This document shows positions 51,391 through 60,701 of a DNA stretch of 64,000 bases, piece after piece. How positions within the stretch are numbered: position 1 is the first letter of the stretch; each line of letters begins with the position of its first letter. The DNA is from Planctomycetia bacterium (GTDB lineage Bacteria > Planctomycetota > Planctomycetia > Pirellulales > UBA1268): NCBI GenBank assembly GCA_021414115.1, contig JAIOPD010000012.1:1-64000 (forward strand), in the 5' to 3' direction. A program made the position numbers and the translations under genes. Under the pieces are notes generated by a model, which was given only the letters and a program-made list of their open reading frames with translations, was not told where the DNA came from and searched no databases.

Positions 51391-52056
51391 ATGCCCCGTC
51401 CCGCACGCCGCCCCACCCGCCGCCCCGATCGCCACCAGACGCCCGGCGGCGGCCCGCAGCCGCCCCCCGAAGAGGCCGCCAGCGCCCCACGAATCATCGG
51501 CGGCGAACTCCGCCACCGGCGGCTCGCCCACCAGCCCGATGGCCGTACGCGGCCCATGAAAGACCGCGTTCGGGAGTCGCTCTTCGACCTCCTGGGCACC
51601 GACGTCCGCGGGGCCCTGGCGATCGATCTCTTTGCCGGCACCGGCGCCCTGGGCTTCGAGGCCCTCAGTCGCGGCGCCACCCGCGCGGTCTTCGTGGAGC
51701 GTCATTTTCCCACGGCCGATGTCCTGCGGCGGTCGGCCAAGGGGCTCGACGTCGAGGCACACTGTGACATCCGTTCGGGAGACGTGCTCCTCTGGGGCAA
51801 ACGGATGCCGGAGCTGTCGCGCGACCTGCACTGGATCGTCTTCGTCTCGCCCCCCTGGGCGTTTTTTGCCGAGGGCCACGAACGCCGTGGCGACTTGCTC
51901 GGACTTATCGACAGCCTGCGGCTCGCCGCCCCGCCCCGCAGCACGATCGTGGTCGAGGCCGACACCGAGTTTGACGGGGCGGCGCTCCCCGACGCGGAGG
52001 CGTGGGAGCGTCGGCCGATTCCGCCGGCCGTGCTCTATCTCTACCGGATGGCCTAG
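51391..52056 (+). CDS. rsmD: RsmD-like 16S rRNA (guanine-N2)-methyltransferase
   Basis: A 221-residue SAM-dependent methyltransferase that methylates G966 of 16S rRNA. An N-terminal Pro/Arg-rich stretch (about 1-30) precedes the conserved RIIGGELRHRRL and KDRVRESLFDLLG. The SAM-binding motif is DLFAGTGALGFEALSRGA. The catalytic motif, usually DPPY/F, here reads SPPW (VFVSPPW), a (D/N/S)PP(Y/F/W) form that is still acceptable for amino-methyltransferases. It is oriented away from the cyclophilin gene, and its end overlaps the chrA end by 4 bp. Family fit is good; the motif change is notable. Confidence 0.82.
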   Translation: MPRPARRPTRRPDRHQTPGGGPQPPPEEAASAPRIIGGELRHRRLAHQPDGRTRPMKDRVRESLFDLLGTDVRGALAIDLFAGTGALGFEALSRGATRAVFVERHFPTADVLRRSAKGLDVEAHCDIRSGDVLLWGKRMPELSRDLHWIVFVSPPWAFFAEGHERRGDLLGLIDSLRLAAPPRSTIVVEADTEFDGAALPDAEAWERRPIPPAVLYLYRMA

Positions 52057-53348
52057 CGAGCGCCGAGCAGGTGGACCACCATGCCGATCACCGCGGCCGC
52101 GATCACCACGAGCGGCGTCGAGGCCCAGCCGCGAACAAGCGCGATCCCGCTGACGATGGTCACGATGATCGGCAGCGCCGCCGGCACGCCCTCGGGCAGC
52201 CAGGCGGCCCGCGCGAGGCCGAATGCGAGCAGGAGGATCGCCGCCACGACGGCTGCCCCGATCCCTGTCATCGCCCGCGCCAGCCACGATCCGGGGCGAA
52301 TGCGCGACACGAACGGGGCCAGCGGCAGCACCATTGCAAACGACGGGATGAACGCAAAGAGCGTGGCGATCGCCGCCCCCTCGAGCCCGCCGCTGAGCGA
52401 CTGCCCCGGCCCCGTCCGCCAGCCGGCGAGAAACCCGATGAACGTCACCACAAGGATCAGCGGCCCCGGTGTCGCCTCGCCCATCGCCAGTGCATCGAAG
52501 CGTTCGTCGGGCTCGAGCCAGCCGCGGGTCACCGATTCCTCGAGGGCCCAGGGCACCACGGCATAAGCACCGCCGAGCGACATGAGCGTGGTCTCGGTGA
52601 AGAGCGTGGCAATGTCGCGGCCACGGCCGCCGGCCGCCTGAGCGAGCCACACCACGGCATAGGCGGCGCACCACACCCCGATGGCCGCCGCCGCAATCAT
52701 CACCGCCTGCCGGACGGTGGACGTTCCGCGGATCCCGTCGCTGGAGTCGGCGGCAAGTGTCGCCGCCGCATGCAATCCACCCCTGGCGTAATCCGGGAAG
52801 GGCATCGCCGCCCCGACCGCGCCCGCCACGACCACGACGAGCGGAAAGGGCAGGCCCCCTGCCAGCGCCGCCAAAGCCGCCGCCGCGATCGCGAGCGCCC
52901 CAGGCGAGGTGAGCGACTTGCGTCCGATCCTCCAGGCCGCGAGGGCCACGAGCGCCACGACGGCCGGCCGCGTGCCCGCGAAGGCGGCCGCCACCAGCGG
53001 CAGCGACTCGCCCGCCGCATGCGCCCACGCCAGCGCGGTCACGAGCGCCGCCCCCGGGAGCACGAAGAGCGTGCCCGCGAGCAGGCCGCCGGGAATGCCG
53101 CCGCGTCGCCAGCCCGCGTAGGTCGCGAGCTGCTGCGCCTCTGGCCCCGGCAGGAGCATGCAGAGCCGCATGGCCGCGAGAAACTCTTCCTCGCCGAGCC
53201 ACCGCCGCCGCTCCACGAGTTCCCGGTGCAGCAGGGCCACCTGTCCTGCCGGCCCGCCGAAGCCCAGGCCGCCGATCATGAGCCACACGCGCCAGCCGGA
53301 GCCGTGGTCGTGGGCTTGGTCAGGGGGGGCTTGGTCGGATGGCGACAC
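52053..53348 (-). CDS. chrA: Chromate transporter, ChrA family
   Basis: A 431-residue membrane protein with two homologous halves of about six helices each. The first half has the signature GGLGFGGPAGQVALLHRELV and LPGPEAQQLATYAGWRRGG; the second has SLGGAYAVVPW and EATPGPLIL. This is a long-chain ChrA that should expel chromate from the cytoplasm. The start is a GTG at 53348; a later start cannot be excluded, because the first 15 residues are not conserved. It converges with rsmD with a 4-bp overlap at their ends. The gene symbol rests on family resemblance only. Confidence 0.88.
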   Translation of the reverse strand: MSPSDQAPPDQAHDHGSGWRVWLMIGGLGFGGPAGQVALLHRELVERRRWLGEEEFLAAMRLCMLLPGPEAQQLATYAGWRRGGIPGGLLAGTLFVLPGAALVTALAWAHAAGESLPLVAAAFAGTRPAVVALVALAAWRIGRKSLTSPGALAIAAAALAALAGGLPFPLVVVVAGAVGAAMPFPDYARGGLHAAATLAADSSDGIRGTSTVRQAVMIAAAAIGVWCAAYAVVWLAQAAGGRGRDIATLFTETTLMSLGGAYAVVPWALEESVTRGWLEPDERFDALAMGEATPGPLILVVTFIGFLAGWRTGPGQSLSGGLEGAAIATLFAFIPSFAMVLPLAPFVSRIRPGSWLARAMTGIGAAVVAAILLLAFGLARAAWLPEGVPAALPIIVTIVSGIALVRGWASTPLVVIAAAVIGMVVHLLGAR

Positions 53349-53464
53349 GTTTCGGTTCCGGCGCCGTTTGGTATCTTGGGTCGCAGAGTATGGTCCGTGG
53401 AGCGGCCGCGGAAGCCCTCATGATCGGTCGAGTGGTTTGTGACGGGGAGGCGAACACAGCAGCC

Positions 53465-53842
53465 ATGCCGATGGACATCGTCAACCAGCAAGACGCGGTG
53501 CCGTTCACCACCGTCGACGGCTCGACGATCCGCGAGCTGCTCGCCCACCGCAACTCCTCGATCCGCCAGCAGAGCCTGGCCGAGGCCCGCCTCGCCGCCG
53601 GATGCGCCACGGTGCCCCACCATCACGCCGTGACCGAGGAGATCTACTACATTCTCACCGGCACGGCCGACATGACGCTCGCCGACGAGACGCGGCCGGT
53701 CCGCCCCGGCGACGCGATCGCCATCCCGCCCGGCGTTCGACACACCATCCGCAACACGGGCCCGGGCGAGCTCGTCTTTCTCTGCACCTGCGCCCCCGGC
53801 TACGAGCACTCCGACACGTTTCTCGAACAGCCCGCCACCTGA
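53465..53842 (+). CDS. Cupin-domain protein
   Basis: A 125-residue single-domain cupin. Motif 1 is HHHAVTEEIYYILTG with metal-ligand His and Glu residues, and motif 2 is VRPGDAIAIPPGVRHTIRN. The fold commonly binds a metal ion in small-molecule enzymes or sensors, so the function cannot be set. ATG 53465 was chosen as the nearest start to the domain, though ATG 53420 is possible. It is divergent from chrA and lies 50 bp ahead of the pilus/secretion ATPase gene. Confidence 0.85.
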   Translation: MPMDIVNQQDAVPFTTVDGSTIRELLAHRNSSIRQQSLAEARLAAGCATVPHHHAVTEEIYYILTGTADMTLADETRPVRPGDAIAIPPGVRHTIRNTGPGELVFLCTCAPGYEHSDTFLEQPAT

Positions 53843-53892
53843 CCGTCCCGCCGCCACCAAGCCTCCTCATCCCTCACCGTCTGCCCCACCGC

Positions 53893-55593
53893 ATGTCCAA
53901 CGCGTTCCCCCAGATTCTCGTCGCCGAAGGGATCGTATCCGCCGAGCAGCTCGCGGAGGCCGTCCGGATCGCCGGCACCTCGGGCAAGCAGGTGCACGAC
54001 GAGGTGGTCCGGCTCGGTTACGCGCCCGGTGAGAAGGTGATGAAGGCCCTCGCCAAGGCCCATCGCCTCAAGTTCGTCAACCTCGCCGACATCGCGGTGC
54101 CCGAGGAGGTGATCGACCTGCTGCCCGAGAGCGTGGCCCGCGAAAACACGATCTTCCCGCTGTCGGAGTCGGGCGGCTCGCTCCGCATCGCCACCTGCGA
54201 TCCCACCGACATGGACGCGCAGGAGAAGCTGCGGTTCATCCTCAATCGCGACATCGAGATGGCCCTGGCCGTCCGCGAGCAGATCGTGGAGGCGATCAAC
54301 CGCCACTACGGCCTGTCCGACGGCGAGAGCGCCGACTCGATGCTTCAGGAGTTCACCGACACCGCGATCGACTTCACCGAGACGGCGGTCGAGCAGCAGG
54401 CCGCGGCCGCCCAGGAAGAGACCTCCGACGCGCCGGTGGTGAAGCTCGTCAACCTCGTGATCACCGAGGCGGTGCAGTTGCGTGCCAGCGACATCCACAT
54501 CGAGCCCTTCGAAGACCGCGTCCGGATCCGCTACCGCATCGACGGCCGGTTGGTGGAGCGCGACAACCCGCCCCGCCGGCTCCTGGGCGCGATCCTGTCG
54601 CGCATCAAGATCCTCTCCAAGCTCGACATCGCCGAGCGGCGTCGGCCGCAGGACGGCCGTATCAAGCTCACCGCCGACGGCAAAGACTACGACCTTCGCG
54701 TGAGCGTGTTGCCGACCAACCACGGCCAGTCGGTGGTGATGCGGATCCTCGACAAGGACAACATCAAGGTCGGCATCCGGCAGCTGGGGCTCGCCGAGAA
54801 CGAGTTTCGCCAGTTCAAGAACCTGATCCGCCGGCCCAACGGGATCATTCTCGTGACGGGCCCCACGGGCTCGGGCAAGACGACCACGCTCTACGCCTCG
54901 CTCAACGAGCTCAATCGCCCCGACACGAAGATCATCACCGCCGAGGATCCGGTCGAGTATTACCTCGCCGGCATCAACCAGGTGGAGATCAAGCACCAGA
55001 TCGGCCTCGACTTCGCGCGGGTCATTCGAGCCATGCTGCGGCAGGCGCCCAACGTGATCCTCGTGGGCGAGATGCGCGACACCGAGACGGCGCAGATGGG
55101 CATCCAGGCCTCGCTCACGGGGCATCTTGTGTTTTCGACGCTCCACACCAACGACGCTCCCGGCGCCATCACGCGGATGATCGACATGGGCGTGCCGGCC
55201 TATCTCGTGGCGTCGAGCGTGATCGCGGTGCTCGCGCAGCGGCTCGTCCGCGTCAACTGTCCGAAGTGCAAGCAGCCCTTTCAGCCGCTCGACACCCAGA
55301 TCGAGGCGGCGGGGATCACCCCGGAGATGCTCAAGGGGGCGACCTTCATGAAGGGCCGCGGCTGCGCCCATTGCACGAAGTCGGGCTACAAGGGCCGGTT
55401 GGGCATTTTCGAGCTGATGGTGATGAACAACAAGATCCGCGAGCTCGCCTTCCAGGGGGCGGCCACCCAGGAAATCCGCCGGGCGGCCGTGGGCAGCGGG
55501 ATGAAGGTGATGTTCGACGACGGCATCCAGAAAGCCCTCCGCGGGATCACGACGCTCGACGAAGTCTTCCGCGTGTCGAAAAAAGCCGAATAG
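53893..55593 (+). CDS. Type II secretion/type IV pilus assembly ATPase (GspE/PilB), copy 1
   Basis: A 566-residue hexameric ATPase expected at the cytoplasmic base of a pilus or pseudopilus. The N-terminal MshEN-like domain (about 10-150) is followed by the ATPase core with Walker A GPTGSGKTTT and the Asp box EDPVEYY; the zinc-binding cysteines are in CPKCKQP and GRGCAHCTKSGYKGR. The C-terminal end FDDGIQKALRGITTLDEVFRV is typical of PilB. It is separated from the rest of the locus by a 495-bp gap with two REP copies, and a second GspE/PilB gene lies at 57649. Confidence 0.92.
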   Translation: MSNAFPQILVAEGIVSAEQLAEAVRIAGTSGKQVHDEVVRLGYAPGEKVMKALAKAHRLKFVNLADIAVPEEVIDLLPESVARENTIFPLSESGGSLRIATCDPTDMDAQEKLRFILNRDIEMALAVREQIVEAINRHYGLSDGESADSMLQEFTDTAIDFTETAVEQQAAAAQEETSDAPVVKLVNLVITEAVQLRASDIHIEPFEDRVRIRYRIDGRLVERDNPPRRLLGAILSRIKILSKLDIAERRRPQDGRIKLTADGKDYDLRVSVLPTNHGQSVVMRILDKDNIKVGIRQLGLAENEFRQFKNLIRRPNGIILVTGPTGSGKTTTLYASLNELNRPDTKIITAEDPVEYYLAGINQVEIKHQIGLDFARVIRAMLRQAPNVILVGEMRDTETAQMGIQASLTGHLVFSTLHTNDAPGAITRMIDMGVPAYLVASSVIAVLAQRLVRVNCPKCKQPFQPLDTQIEAAGITPEMLKGATFMKGRGCAHCTKSGYKGRLGIFELMVMNNKIRELAFQGAATQEIRRAAVGSGMKVMFDDGIQKALRGITTLDEVFRVSKKAE

Positions 55594-56088
55594 GCCCCCG
55601 CCGCCGGCGCGTCGATCCGACGCCGCCTCCCGGCCACCGCCGCCGTCCGCCGTCCGCCGTCGGGAAGCCCCAAGCGCGAGCGCGGGGTATACGCGTCGCC
55701 CTAAAATCGGCGTCCGAGGCGCCTCCCGGCCGTGCCTCGATGCCACCCGTATACCCGTCGCTCGCGCTCCGGGCTTCCCGGGGCACTCGACGCCCCGCGT
55801 CCACCTCGCGCGCCGGGATTTTCTGGCCCGGGGGAGACTTTTCTGCCGATCCTGCGCATAATATCGAGACAAGACGCCGACGTCCGTCAGGGGCTACGGT
55901 TCGGCGCTTCAAGAAACGCTTCCCGTGACCGGGCTCGCCTCTCTATTCTCGCCCCCTTCCCGCTTCGCCGTTTCCGCGGCCAGGCAACTGTTCCGGCAAC
56001 GTGTTTCCGGTCAGAATAGAGGTGCCTTTGGAGGAAGCTTCGAAGGCGTTCCATCGCCCGCCGAGCCCATCCACTTGGGGACGTATCC
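55594..56088. other. Intergenic region before the PilT/GspE/GspF locus
   Basis: No gene is seen in this 495-bp gap. It holds the two REP copies at 55661-55780. A -10-like CATAAT at 55857-55862 and CAGAAT near 56012 are possible promoters for the downstream locus, but neither has a good -35. GGAGG near 56032 is too far from the ATG at 56089 to serve as its ribosome-binding site. Confidence 0.5.
55661..55780. repeat. REP cluster 13
   Basis: Form A forward at 55661-55692 (full GGGGTATAC end) and form B reversed at 55749-55780, 88 nt apart, somewhat wider than the usual 77-79. The cluster lies between two ATPase genes of the pilus/secretion locus. Confidence 0.88.
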
Positions 56089-57645
56089 ATGACCGCCACC
56101 GCAGGAAGTTCCGCGCAGGCCCAGCAGCTCGAAAAACTGCTGCAACTGGCCTTCGATAATGGGGCGACGGAGATCCGCCTCTCGGGCAACGCCGCGCCCA
56201 TGCTGCGGATCGACGGCCAGCTGCGGCCCCTCAAGAGCAAGCCGCTCACCGCCGAAGACGTCGCGGGCTTCGCCGCCGCCATCATGCCGCCGGGCTCCGA
56301 TCCGGCGAAGTTCGTGTTCACCGCCACGCACGGTGACTGCGCAGGCGCGCTGCTCGACGTGCAGGGCACGAAGGTGCTGGTCCTGAGGCCCGGCCAGGAG
56401 GCGGCTCCCGTAGTTTCGAACGAGATGCCGCTCGAGCTCGACGTGCAGCGCGACGCACCGCCCGCGGCGGAGGCAGGCGGAGCGGCCGAAGACGCCTACG
56501 CGATGCCACAGGCCGCCGTCGGCACGATCCAGATCGACAAGCTGCTCACGGCGGCCGTGAAGAACGGCGTCAGCGACATCCACATCACGTCCGGCCTGCC
56601 GCCGGTGTTTCGCGTCGACGGCCACATGAAGCCGCAGCCCACGAAAGTGCTCACCCCGGACGATACCAACGGCCTGATGAAGGCGATCACGCCGGAGCGT
56701 TGCCAGGCCGAACTGGCGGAGAAGGGGGGCTGTGACTTCGGCTTCGCCTTCAAGGATCTGGCCCGGTTTCGCGTGAGCGTGTTCAAGCAGCGTGGCAGCG
56801 TCGCGATGGTGCTGCGGCAGATTCCCAACAGGCTGCTCACGCCCGAGCAGCTCGGCGTGCCCGAGGTCTGCAAGAAGCTCGCCACCCGTCCCCGCGGGCT
56901 GTTCCTCGTCACCGGCCCGACGGGCTCTGGCAAGAGCACCACGCTCGCCTCGCTGATCGACTTCATCAATAAAAACTACGACCACCACATCATCACGATC
57001 GAAGATCCGATCGAGTTTTATCACTACTCGCAGAAGAGCACGGTCAACCAGCGGGAGATCGGCACCGACGTGCCGAGCTTCTCCGAGGCGCTCCGCCGCG
57101 CCCTGCGGCAGGATCCCGACGTGATCCTCGTGGGCGAGCTTCGCGACCTCGAGACGATCGAGGCGGCGATTTCGGCCGCCGAGACGGGCCACGTGGTCTT
57201 CGGCACGCTCCACACGACGGGCGCCCAGGGCACGGTCAACCGCATCATCGACGCGTTTCCGACCAACCAGCAGGAGCAGGTCCGCACGCAGCTCTCGACC
57301 GCGATCCTCGGCGTGGTCTCGCAGACGCTCCTGCCGAAGATCGGCGGCGGCCGCTGTGCTGCCTACGAGGTGCTCGTGGTCACGCCCGCCATCGGCAACC
57401 TGATCCGCGAAAACAAGACCTTCCGGATCAACTCGGCGATCCAGACGGGGGCGAAGCTCGGCATGAAACTGCTCGACGACGACCTCTTCCGCCTCTGGAA
57501 CGAGAAAAAGGTCACCGAGGAAGACGTGCTCGCCAAGGCCCAAAACCTCGACGAGCTCGCCAAGCGGATCGCCAACGCCAAGCAGGGCATTTTCGACGAC
57601 GAGGAAACGGTGGCCCGCAAGGGCGGCAAGGACGGAGAGAAATAG
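56089..57645 (+). CDS. PilT-like retraction ATPase with a duplicated N-terminal domain
   Basis: A 518-residue hexameric ATPase. The C-terminal part (about 145-490) is a standard PilT, with its own N-terminal PAS-like domain (ITSGLPPVFRVDGHMKPQ), Walker A GPTGSGKSTT, Walker B-type ILVGELRDLETI and the AAETGHVVFGTLHT helix. In front of it is an extra copy (about 5-115) of the same N-terminal domain type, seen in EIRLSGNAAPMLRIDGQLRP. This explains the length beyond the usual 345 residues of PilT. The two domain copies are joined by an acidic Ala/Pro-rich linker. It lies 4 bp ahead of the GspE gene. Confidence 0.9.
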   Translation: MTATAGSSAQAQQLEKLLQLAFDNGATEIRLSGNAAPMLRIDGQLRPLKSKPLTAEDVAGFAAAIMPPGSDPAKFVFTATHGDCAGALLDVQGTKVLVLRPGQEAAPVVSNEMPLELDVQRDAPPAAEAGGAAEDAYAMPQAAVGTIQIDKLLTAAVKNGVSDIHITSGLPPVFRVDGHMKPQPTKVLTPDDTNGLMKAITPERCQAELAEKGGCDFGFAFKDLARFRVSVFKQRGSVAMVLRQIPNRLLTPEQLGVPEVCKKLATRPRGLFLVTGPTGSGKSTTLASLIDFINKNYDHHIITIEDPIEFYHYSQKSTVNQREIGTDVPSFSEALRRALRQDPDVILVGELRDLETIEAAISAAETGHVVFGTLHTTGAQGTVNRIIDAFPTNQQEQVRTQLSTAILGVVSQTLLPKIGGGRCAAYEVLVVTPAIGNLIRENKTFRINSAIQTGAKLGMKLLDDDLFRLWNEKKVTEEDVLAKAQNLDELAKRIANAKQGIFDDEETVARKGGKDGEK

Positions 57646-57648
57646 GCC

Positions 57649-59367
57649 ATGGCTCTCAAGCGCATCGGACAGATCCTCCTCGACCTCGGCCTCGTCGACG
57701 AGCAGCAGCTCGAGACGCTGCTCGAGGAACAGTCGAACCGCGGGGGCGAGCTCCTCGGCAAGATCGGAGTGACCCTCGGCTTTTACACCGACGAGCAGCT
57801 CGGCGAGGCGTTGGCCGAACAGTGGGGCACCACGTTCGTCACGCTCTACGATCGGCCGATTCCGCCCGAGGTGGTCCGCCTCATCAGCGAGCCGATGGCC
57901 CAGCTCTACCGGGTGGTGCCGCTCGAGCTTTCGGGCGACCGGCTCACCATCGCCTCGGCCGAGCCGCAGAAGTTCCAGATCGCCGACGAGCTCCGCACGC
58001 TTCTCGGCTACGACATCCACGTCTGCGTGGCGACCGAGCCCGAGATCACCAAGACGATCGAGAAGCTCTTCTCCTCGGAAAATGAGAGCGTGGAGTCGCT
58101 CGTCGAAGATCTCGAGGCCGACGATGCCCTCGCCGCCGCCGCGGCCGCCGCCGGCAAGGAGGGCGTGACCGACCTCACGAGCGTCGAGGCGCTCGCCGAG
58201 AGCGCCCCGGTGCGGAAGCTGCTCAACATGGTGCTCCTCCTCGCCATTCGCGACGGCGCCAGCGACATCCACTTCGAGCCCTTCGAGACGGAGTTTCGCA
58301 TCCGCCTCAAGGCCGACGGCGTGCTCCAGGAGATGGTGCCGCCACCCAAGCATCTCGCCTTCGCGATCACCACCCGCATCAAGGTGATGGCCAACCTCGA
58401 CATCGCCGAGCGCCGGCTGCCGCAGGACGGCCGCATCGAGCTTACGGTGGGCGGCCACCCGGTCGATCTCCGCGTGAGCGTCCTGCCGACGCTGTTCGGC
58501 GAGAGCGTGGTGATGCGGGTGCTCGACCGCGGCGTGGTCTCCCTCAATCTCGAGAAAATCGGGATGGAGGCGACGATGCTGCGGAAGTTCCGCGAGGTGA
58601 TCAAGCGGCCCAACGGCATCGTGCTGGTCACCGGTCCGACGGGCTCCGGCAAGACGACCACGCTCTACTCGGCCCTCTCCGAACTCAACGACATCGAAGA
58701 CAAGCTGATCACGACCGAAGACCCGGTCGAATACGACATCGACGGCATCGTGCAGGTGCCGATCGACGCCGACATCGGCAACACCTTCGCCGCCTGCCTT
58801 CGCTCGATCCTCCGCCAGGATCCCGACCGGATCCTCGTGGGCGAGATTCGCGACGTGGAGACGGCCGAAATCGCGGTGCAGGCGTCGCTCACCGGCCACA
58901 TGGTGTTTTCGACGCTCCACACCAACGACGCCCCTTCCACGGTCACGCGGCTCCGCGACATGGGAGTGCCGCCGTTTCTGATCACGGCCACGGTCGAGGC
59001 GATCCTCGCTCAGCGGCTCGTGCGGCGGATCTGCACGGGCTGCCGCGAAGAAATCGTTCCCGGAGCCGACGTGCTGGCCGACCTCGAGCTGACCACCGAC
59101 CAGGCCGTCGGCAAGAAGTTCTTCCGCGGCAAGGGCTGTGACAAGTGCAACCGCACCGGCTACAAGGGCCGGCTCGGCATCTACGAGCTCCTGATCATGA
59201 ACGATGAAATGCGGGATATGATCATGCGCAACGCCTCCACCGAGGAGCTGCGTGAGGCCGCCCGCCGCAATGGCATGGTGACCCTCCGTGACTCGGGCAT
59301 GGAGGGCATCTTCGGCGGGCTGACGACGGCCGACGAAGTGATCCGCGAAACCATTCTGGATGCGTGA
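57649..59367 (+). CDS. Type II secretion/type IV pilus assembly ATPase (GspE/PilB), copy 2
   Basis: A 572-residue ATPase, paralogous to the one at 53893. The N-terminal MshEN domain starts KRIGQILLDLGLVDEQQLE; the core holds Walker A GPTGSGKTTT and the zinc-binding cysteines CTGCREE and CDKCNRTG. The Asp box reads TEDPVEYD and Walker B-type ILVGEIRD. It starts 4 bp after the PilT gene and its end overlaps the start region of the GspF gene, so it is the assembly ATPase of this operon. Confidence 0.93.
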   Translation: MALKRIGQILLDLGLVDEQQLETLLEEQSNRGGELLGKIGVTLGFYTDEQLGEALAEQWGTTFVTLYDRPIPPEVVRLISEPMAQLYRVVPLELSGDRLTIASAEPQKFQIADELRTLLGYDIHVCVATEPEITKTIEKLFSSENESVESLVEDLEADDALAAAAAAAGKEGVTDLTSVEALAESAPVRKLLNMVLLLAIRDGASDIHFEPFETEFRIRLKADGVLQEMVPPPKHLAFAITTRIKVMANLDIAERRLPQDGRIELTVGGHPVDLRVSVLPTLFGESVVMRVLDRGVVSLNLEKIGMEATMLRKFREVIKRPNGIVLVTGPTGSGKTTTLYSALSELNDIEDKLITTEDPVEYDIDGIVQVPIDADIGNTFAACLRSILRQDPDRILVGEIRDVETAEIAVQASLTGHMVFSTLHTNDAPSTVTRLRDMGVPPFLITATVEAILAQRLVRRICTGCREEIVPGADVLADLELTTDQAVGKKFFRGKGCDKCNRTGYKGRLGIYELLIMNDEMRDMIMRNASTEELREAARRNGMVTLRDSGMEGIFGGLTTADEVIRETILDA

Positions 59368-59369
59368 CC

Positions 59370-60701
59370 ATGCCCACCTACATGTTCGAAGCCATCGACG
59401 CGGCCACCGGCAAGGAAATCCGCGACACCGTAGACGCGGCGACCGAGGCCGAGGCCCAGGCCACGATCCGCTCGATGGGCTACATGGTCACGAAGCTGAA
59501 GGCGCAGCGGGCGAAGGCCGGCAAGGCGTCTTCCGGTGGTGGCAAGAAGCCGGGCCGAACCTTCGCGATGGGGAAGGTGAAGGGCAAAGACCTCACGCTC
59601 TTCACTCGCCAACTCTCGATTCTCCAGGACGCCGGCCTGCCGATTCTCCGCAGTCTCAAGGTCCTGGCCGAGATGCAGAAGCCGGGCCGACTGAAAAACT
59701 CGCTCCTCGACGTCTGCGACGAGATCGAGGGCGGCTCGACGCTCTCCGAGGCGATGTCGAAGAGCCCCAAGGCGTTTGACCGGCTGTATTGCAACATGAT
59801 CCGGGCCGGCGAGGCGGGTGGTGCGCTCGAGGTGATTCTCCGCAGGCTTGCGGAATTCATGGAGCGGAGCGAGTCGCTCAAGCGGAAGGTGAAAGGCGCG
59901 CTCGTCTACCCGATCGTGGTGGTGTGCGTCGCCGTCGGCATCCTCACCTTCATCATGCTGAAGATCGTTCCCCAGTTCAAAAAGATCTTCGACGACTTCG
60001 GCAGCACCCTGCCGCCGATGACGCAGGTTCTGATCGACATCTCCAACTGGGTGTCGAACTACTGGTATCTGATCCCGGCGATCCCGTTCGGCATCAACCT
60101 GATCATCAAGGCGATCAAGCTCATTCCCTACGGCCGCTTCGGCTGGGACCTCTTTACGCTCAAGATGCCGATCTTCGGCCAGCTCGTCGAGAAAAACATC
60201 CTCTCTCGCAGCGCCCGCACGCTGGGCACGCTGCTCTCCAGCGGTGTGCCGATCCTCGAGGCTCTCAACATCACGAAGGAGACCTCGGGCAACATGATGT
60301 TCGAGCGGCTCTTCTCGAAGGTGTCCGACTCGATCCGCGACGGCGAGTCGATCTCCAAGCCGCTGAAGATCTACGCCATCCCGCCGTTCAACGTGGTGGC
60401 GCTGCTCTTCTGGGCGTTCTTCGCTCCGGTGATCGGCGTGCTCATGTATCTCACCCGCTACAAGAAGACCGTCGTGGACGATCTCGTGGTCAACATGGTG
60501 GACGTGGGCGAGGAGTCGGGCGAGCTCGACACGATGCTCTACAAGGTGGCCGACACCTACGACGAGGAGGTGGCGGTGCTCACCGAGAGCCTGACGAGCC
60601 TGATGGAACCGCTGCTCATCATCTTCCTCGGCGGTGCGGTGGGCTTCATCGTGATCGCCCTCTTCATGCCGCTGATCAAACTGATCCAGGATCTGTCATG
60701 A
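59370..60701 (+). CDS. Type II secretion/pilus inner-membrane platform protein (GspF/PilC)
   Basis: A 443-residue inner-membrane protein with two cytoplasmic helical domains (GspF repeats, about 80-200 and 285-405) each followed by membrane helices. The first repeat shows FTRQLSILQDAGLPILRSLK, and the second FSRSARTLGTLLSSGVPILEA-like sequence (SRSARTLGTLLSSGVPILE), the usual pair of motifs. An N-terminal domain of about 60 residues (TYMFEAIDAATGKE) matches the family. A GTG at 59364 overlaps the preceding stop; ATG 59370 is the better start. Its stop overlaps the next gene by 4 bp. Confidence 0.92.
   Translation: MPTYMFEAIDAATGKEIRDTVDAATEAEAQATIRSMGYMVTKLKAQRAKAGKASSGGGKKPGRTFAMGKVKGKDLTLFTRQLSILQDAGLPILRSLKVLAEMQKPGRLKNSLLDVCDEIEGGSTLSEAMSKSPKAFDRLYCNMIRAGEAGGALEVILRRLAEFMERSESLKRKVKGALVYPIVVVCVAVGILTFIMLKIVPQFKKIFDDFGSTLPPMTQVLIDISNWVSNYWYLIPAIPFGINLIIKAIKLIPYGRFGWDLFTLKMPIFGQLVEKNILSRSARTLGTLLSSGVPILEALNITKETSGNMMFERLFSKVSDSIRDGESISKPLKIYAIPPFNVVALLFWAFFAPVIGVLMYLTRYKKTVVDDLVVNMVDVGEESGELDTMLYKVADTYDEEVAVLTESLTSLMEPLLIIFLGGAVGFIVIALFMPLIKLIQDLS

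Noticed and set aside
55857-55862. CATAAT as a strong promoter of the PilT/GspE/GspF locus
   Set aside because: No acceptable -35 lies at 15-19 nt, so I did not list it as a promoter of its own.
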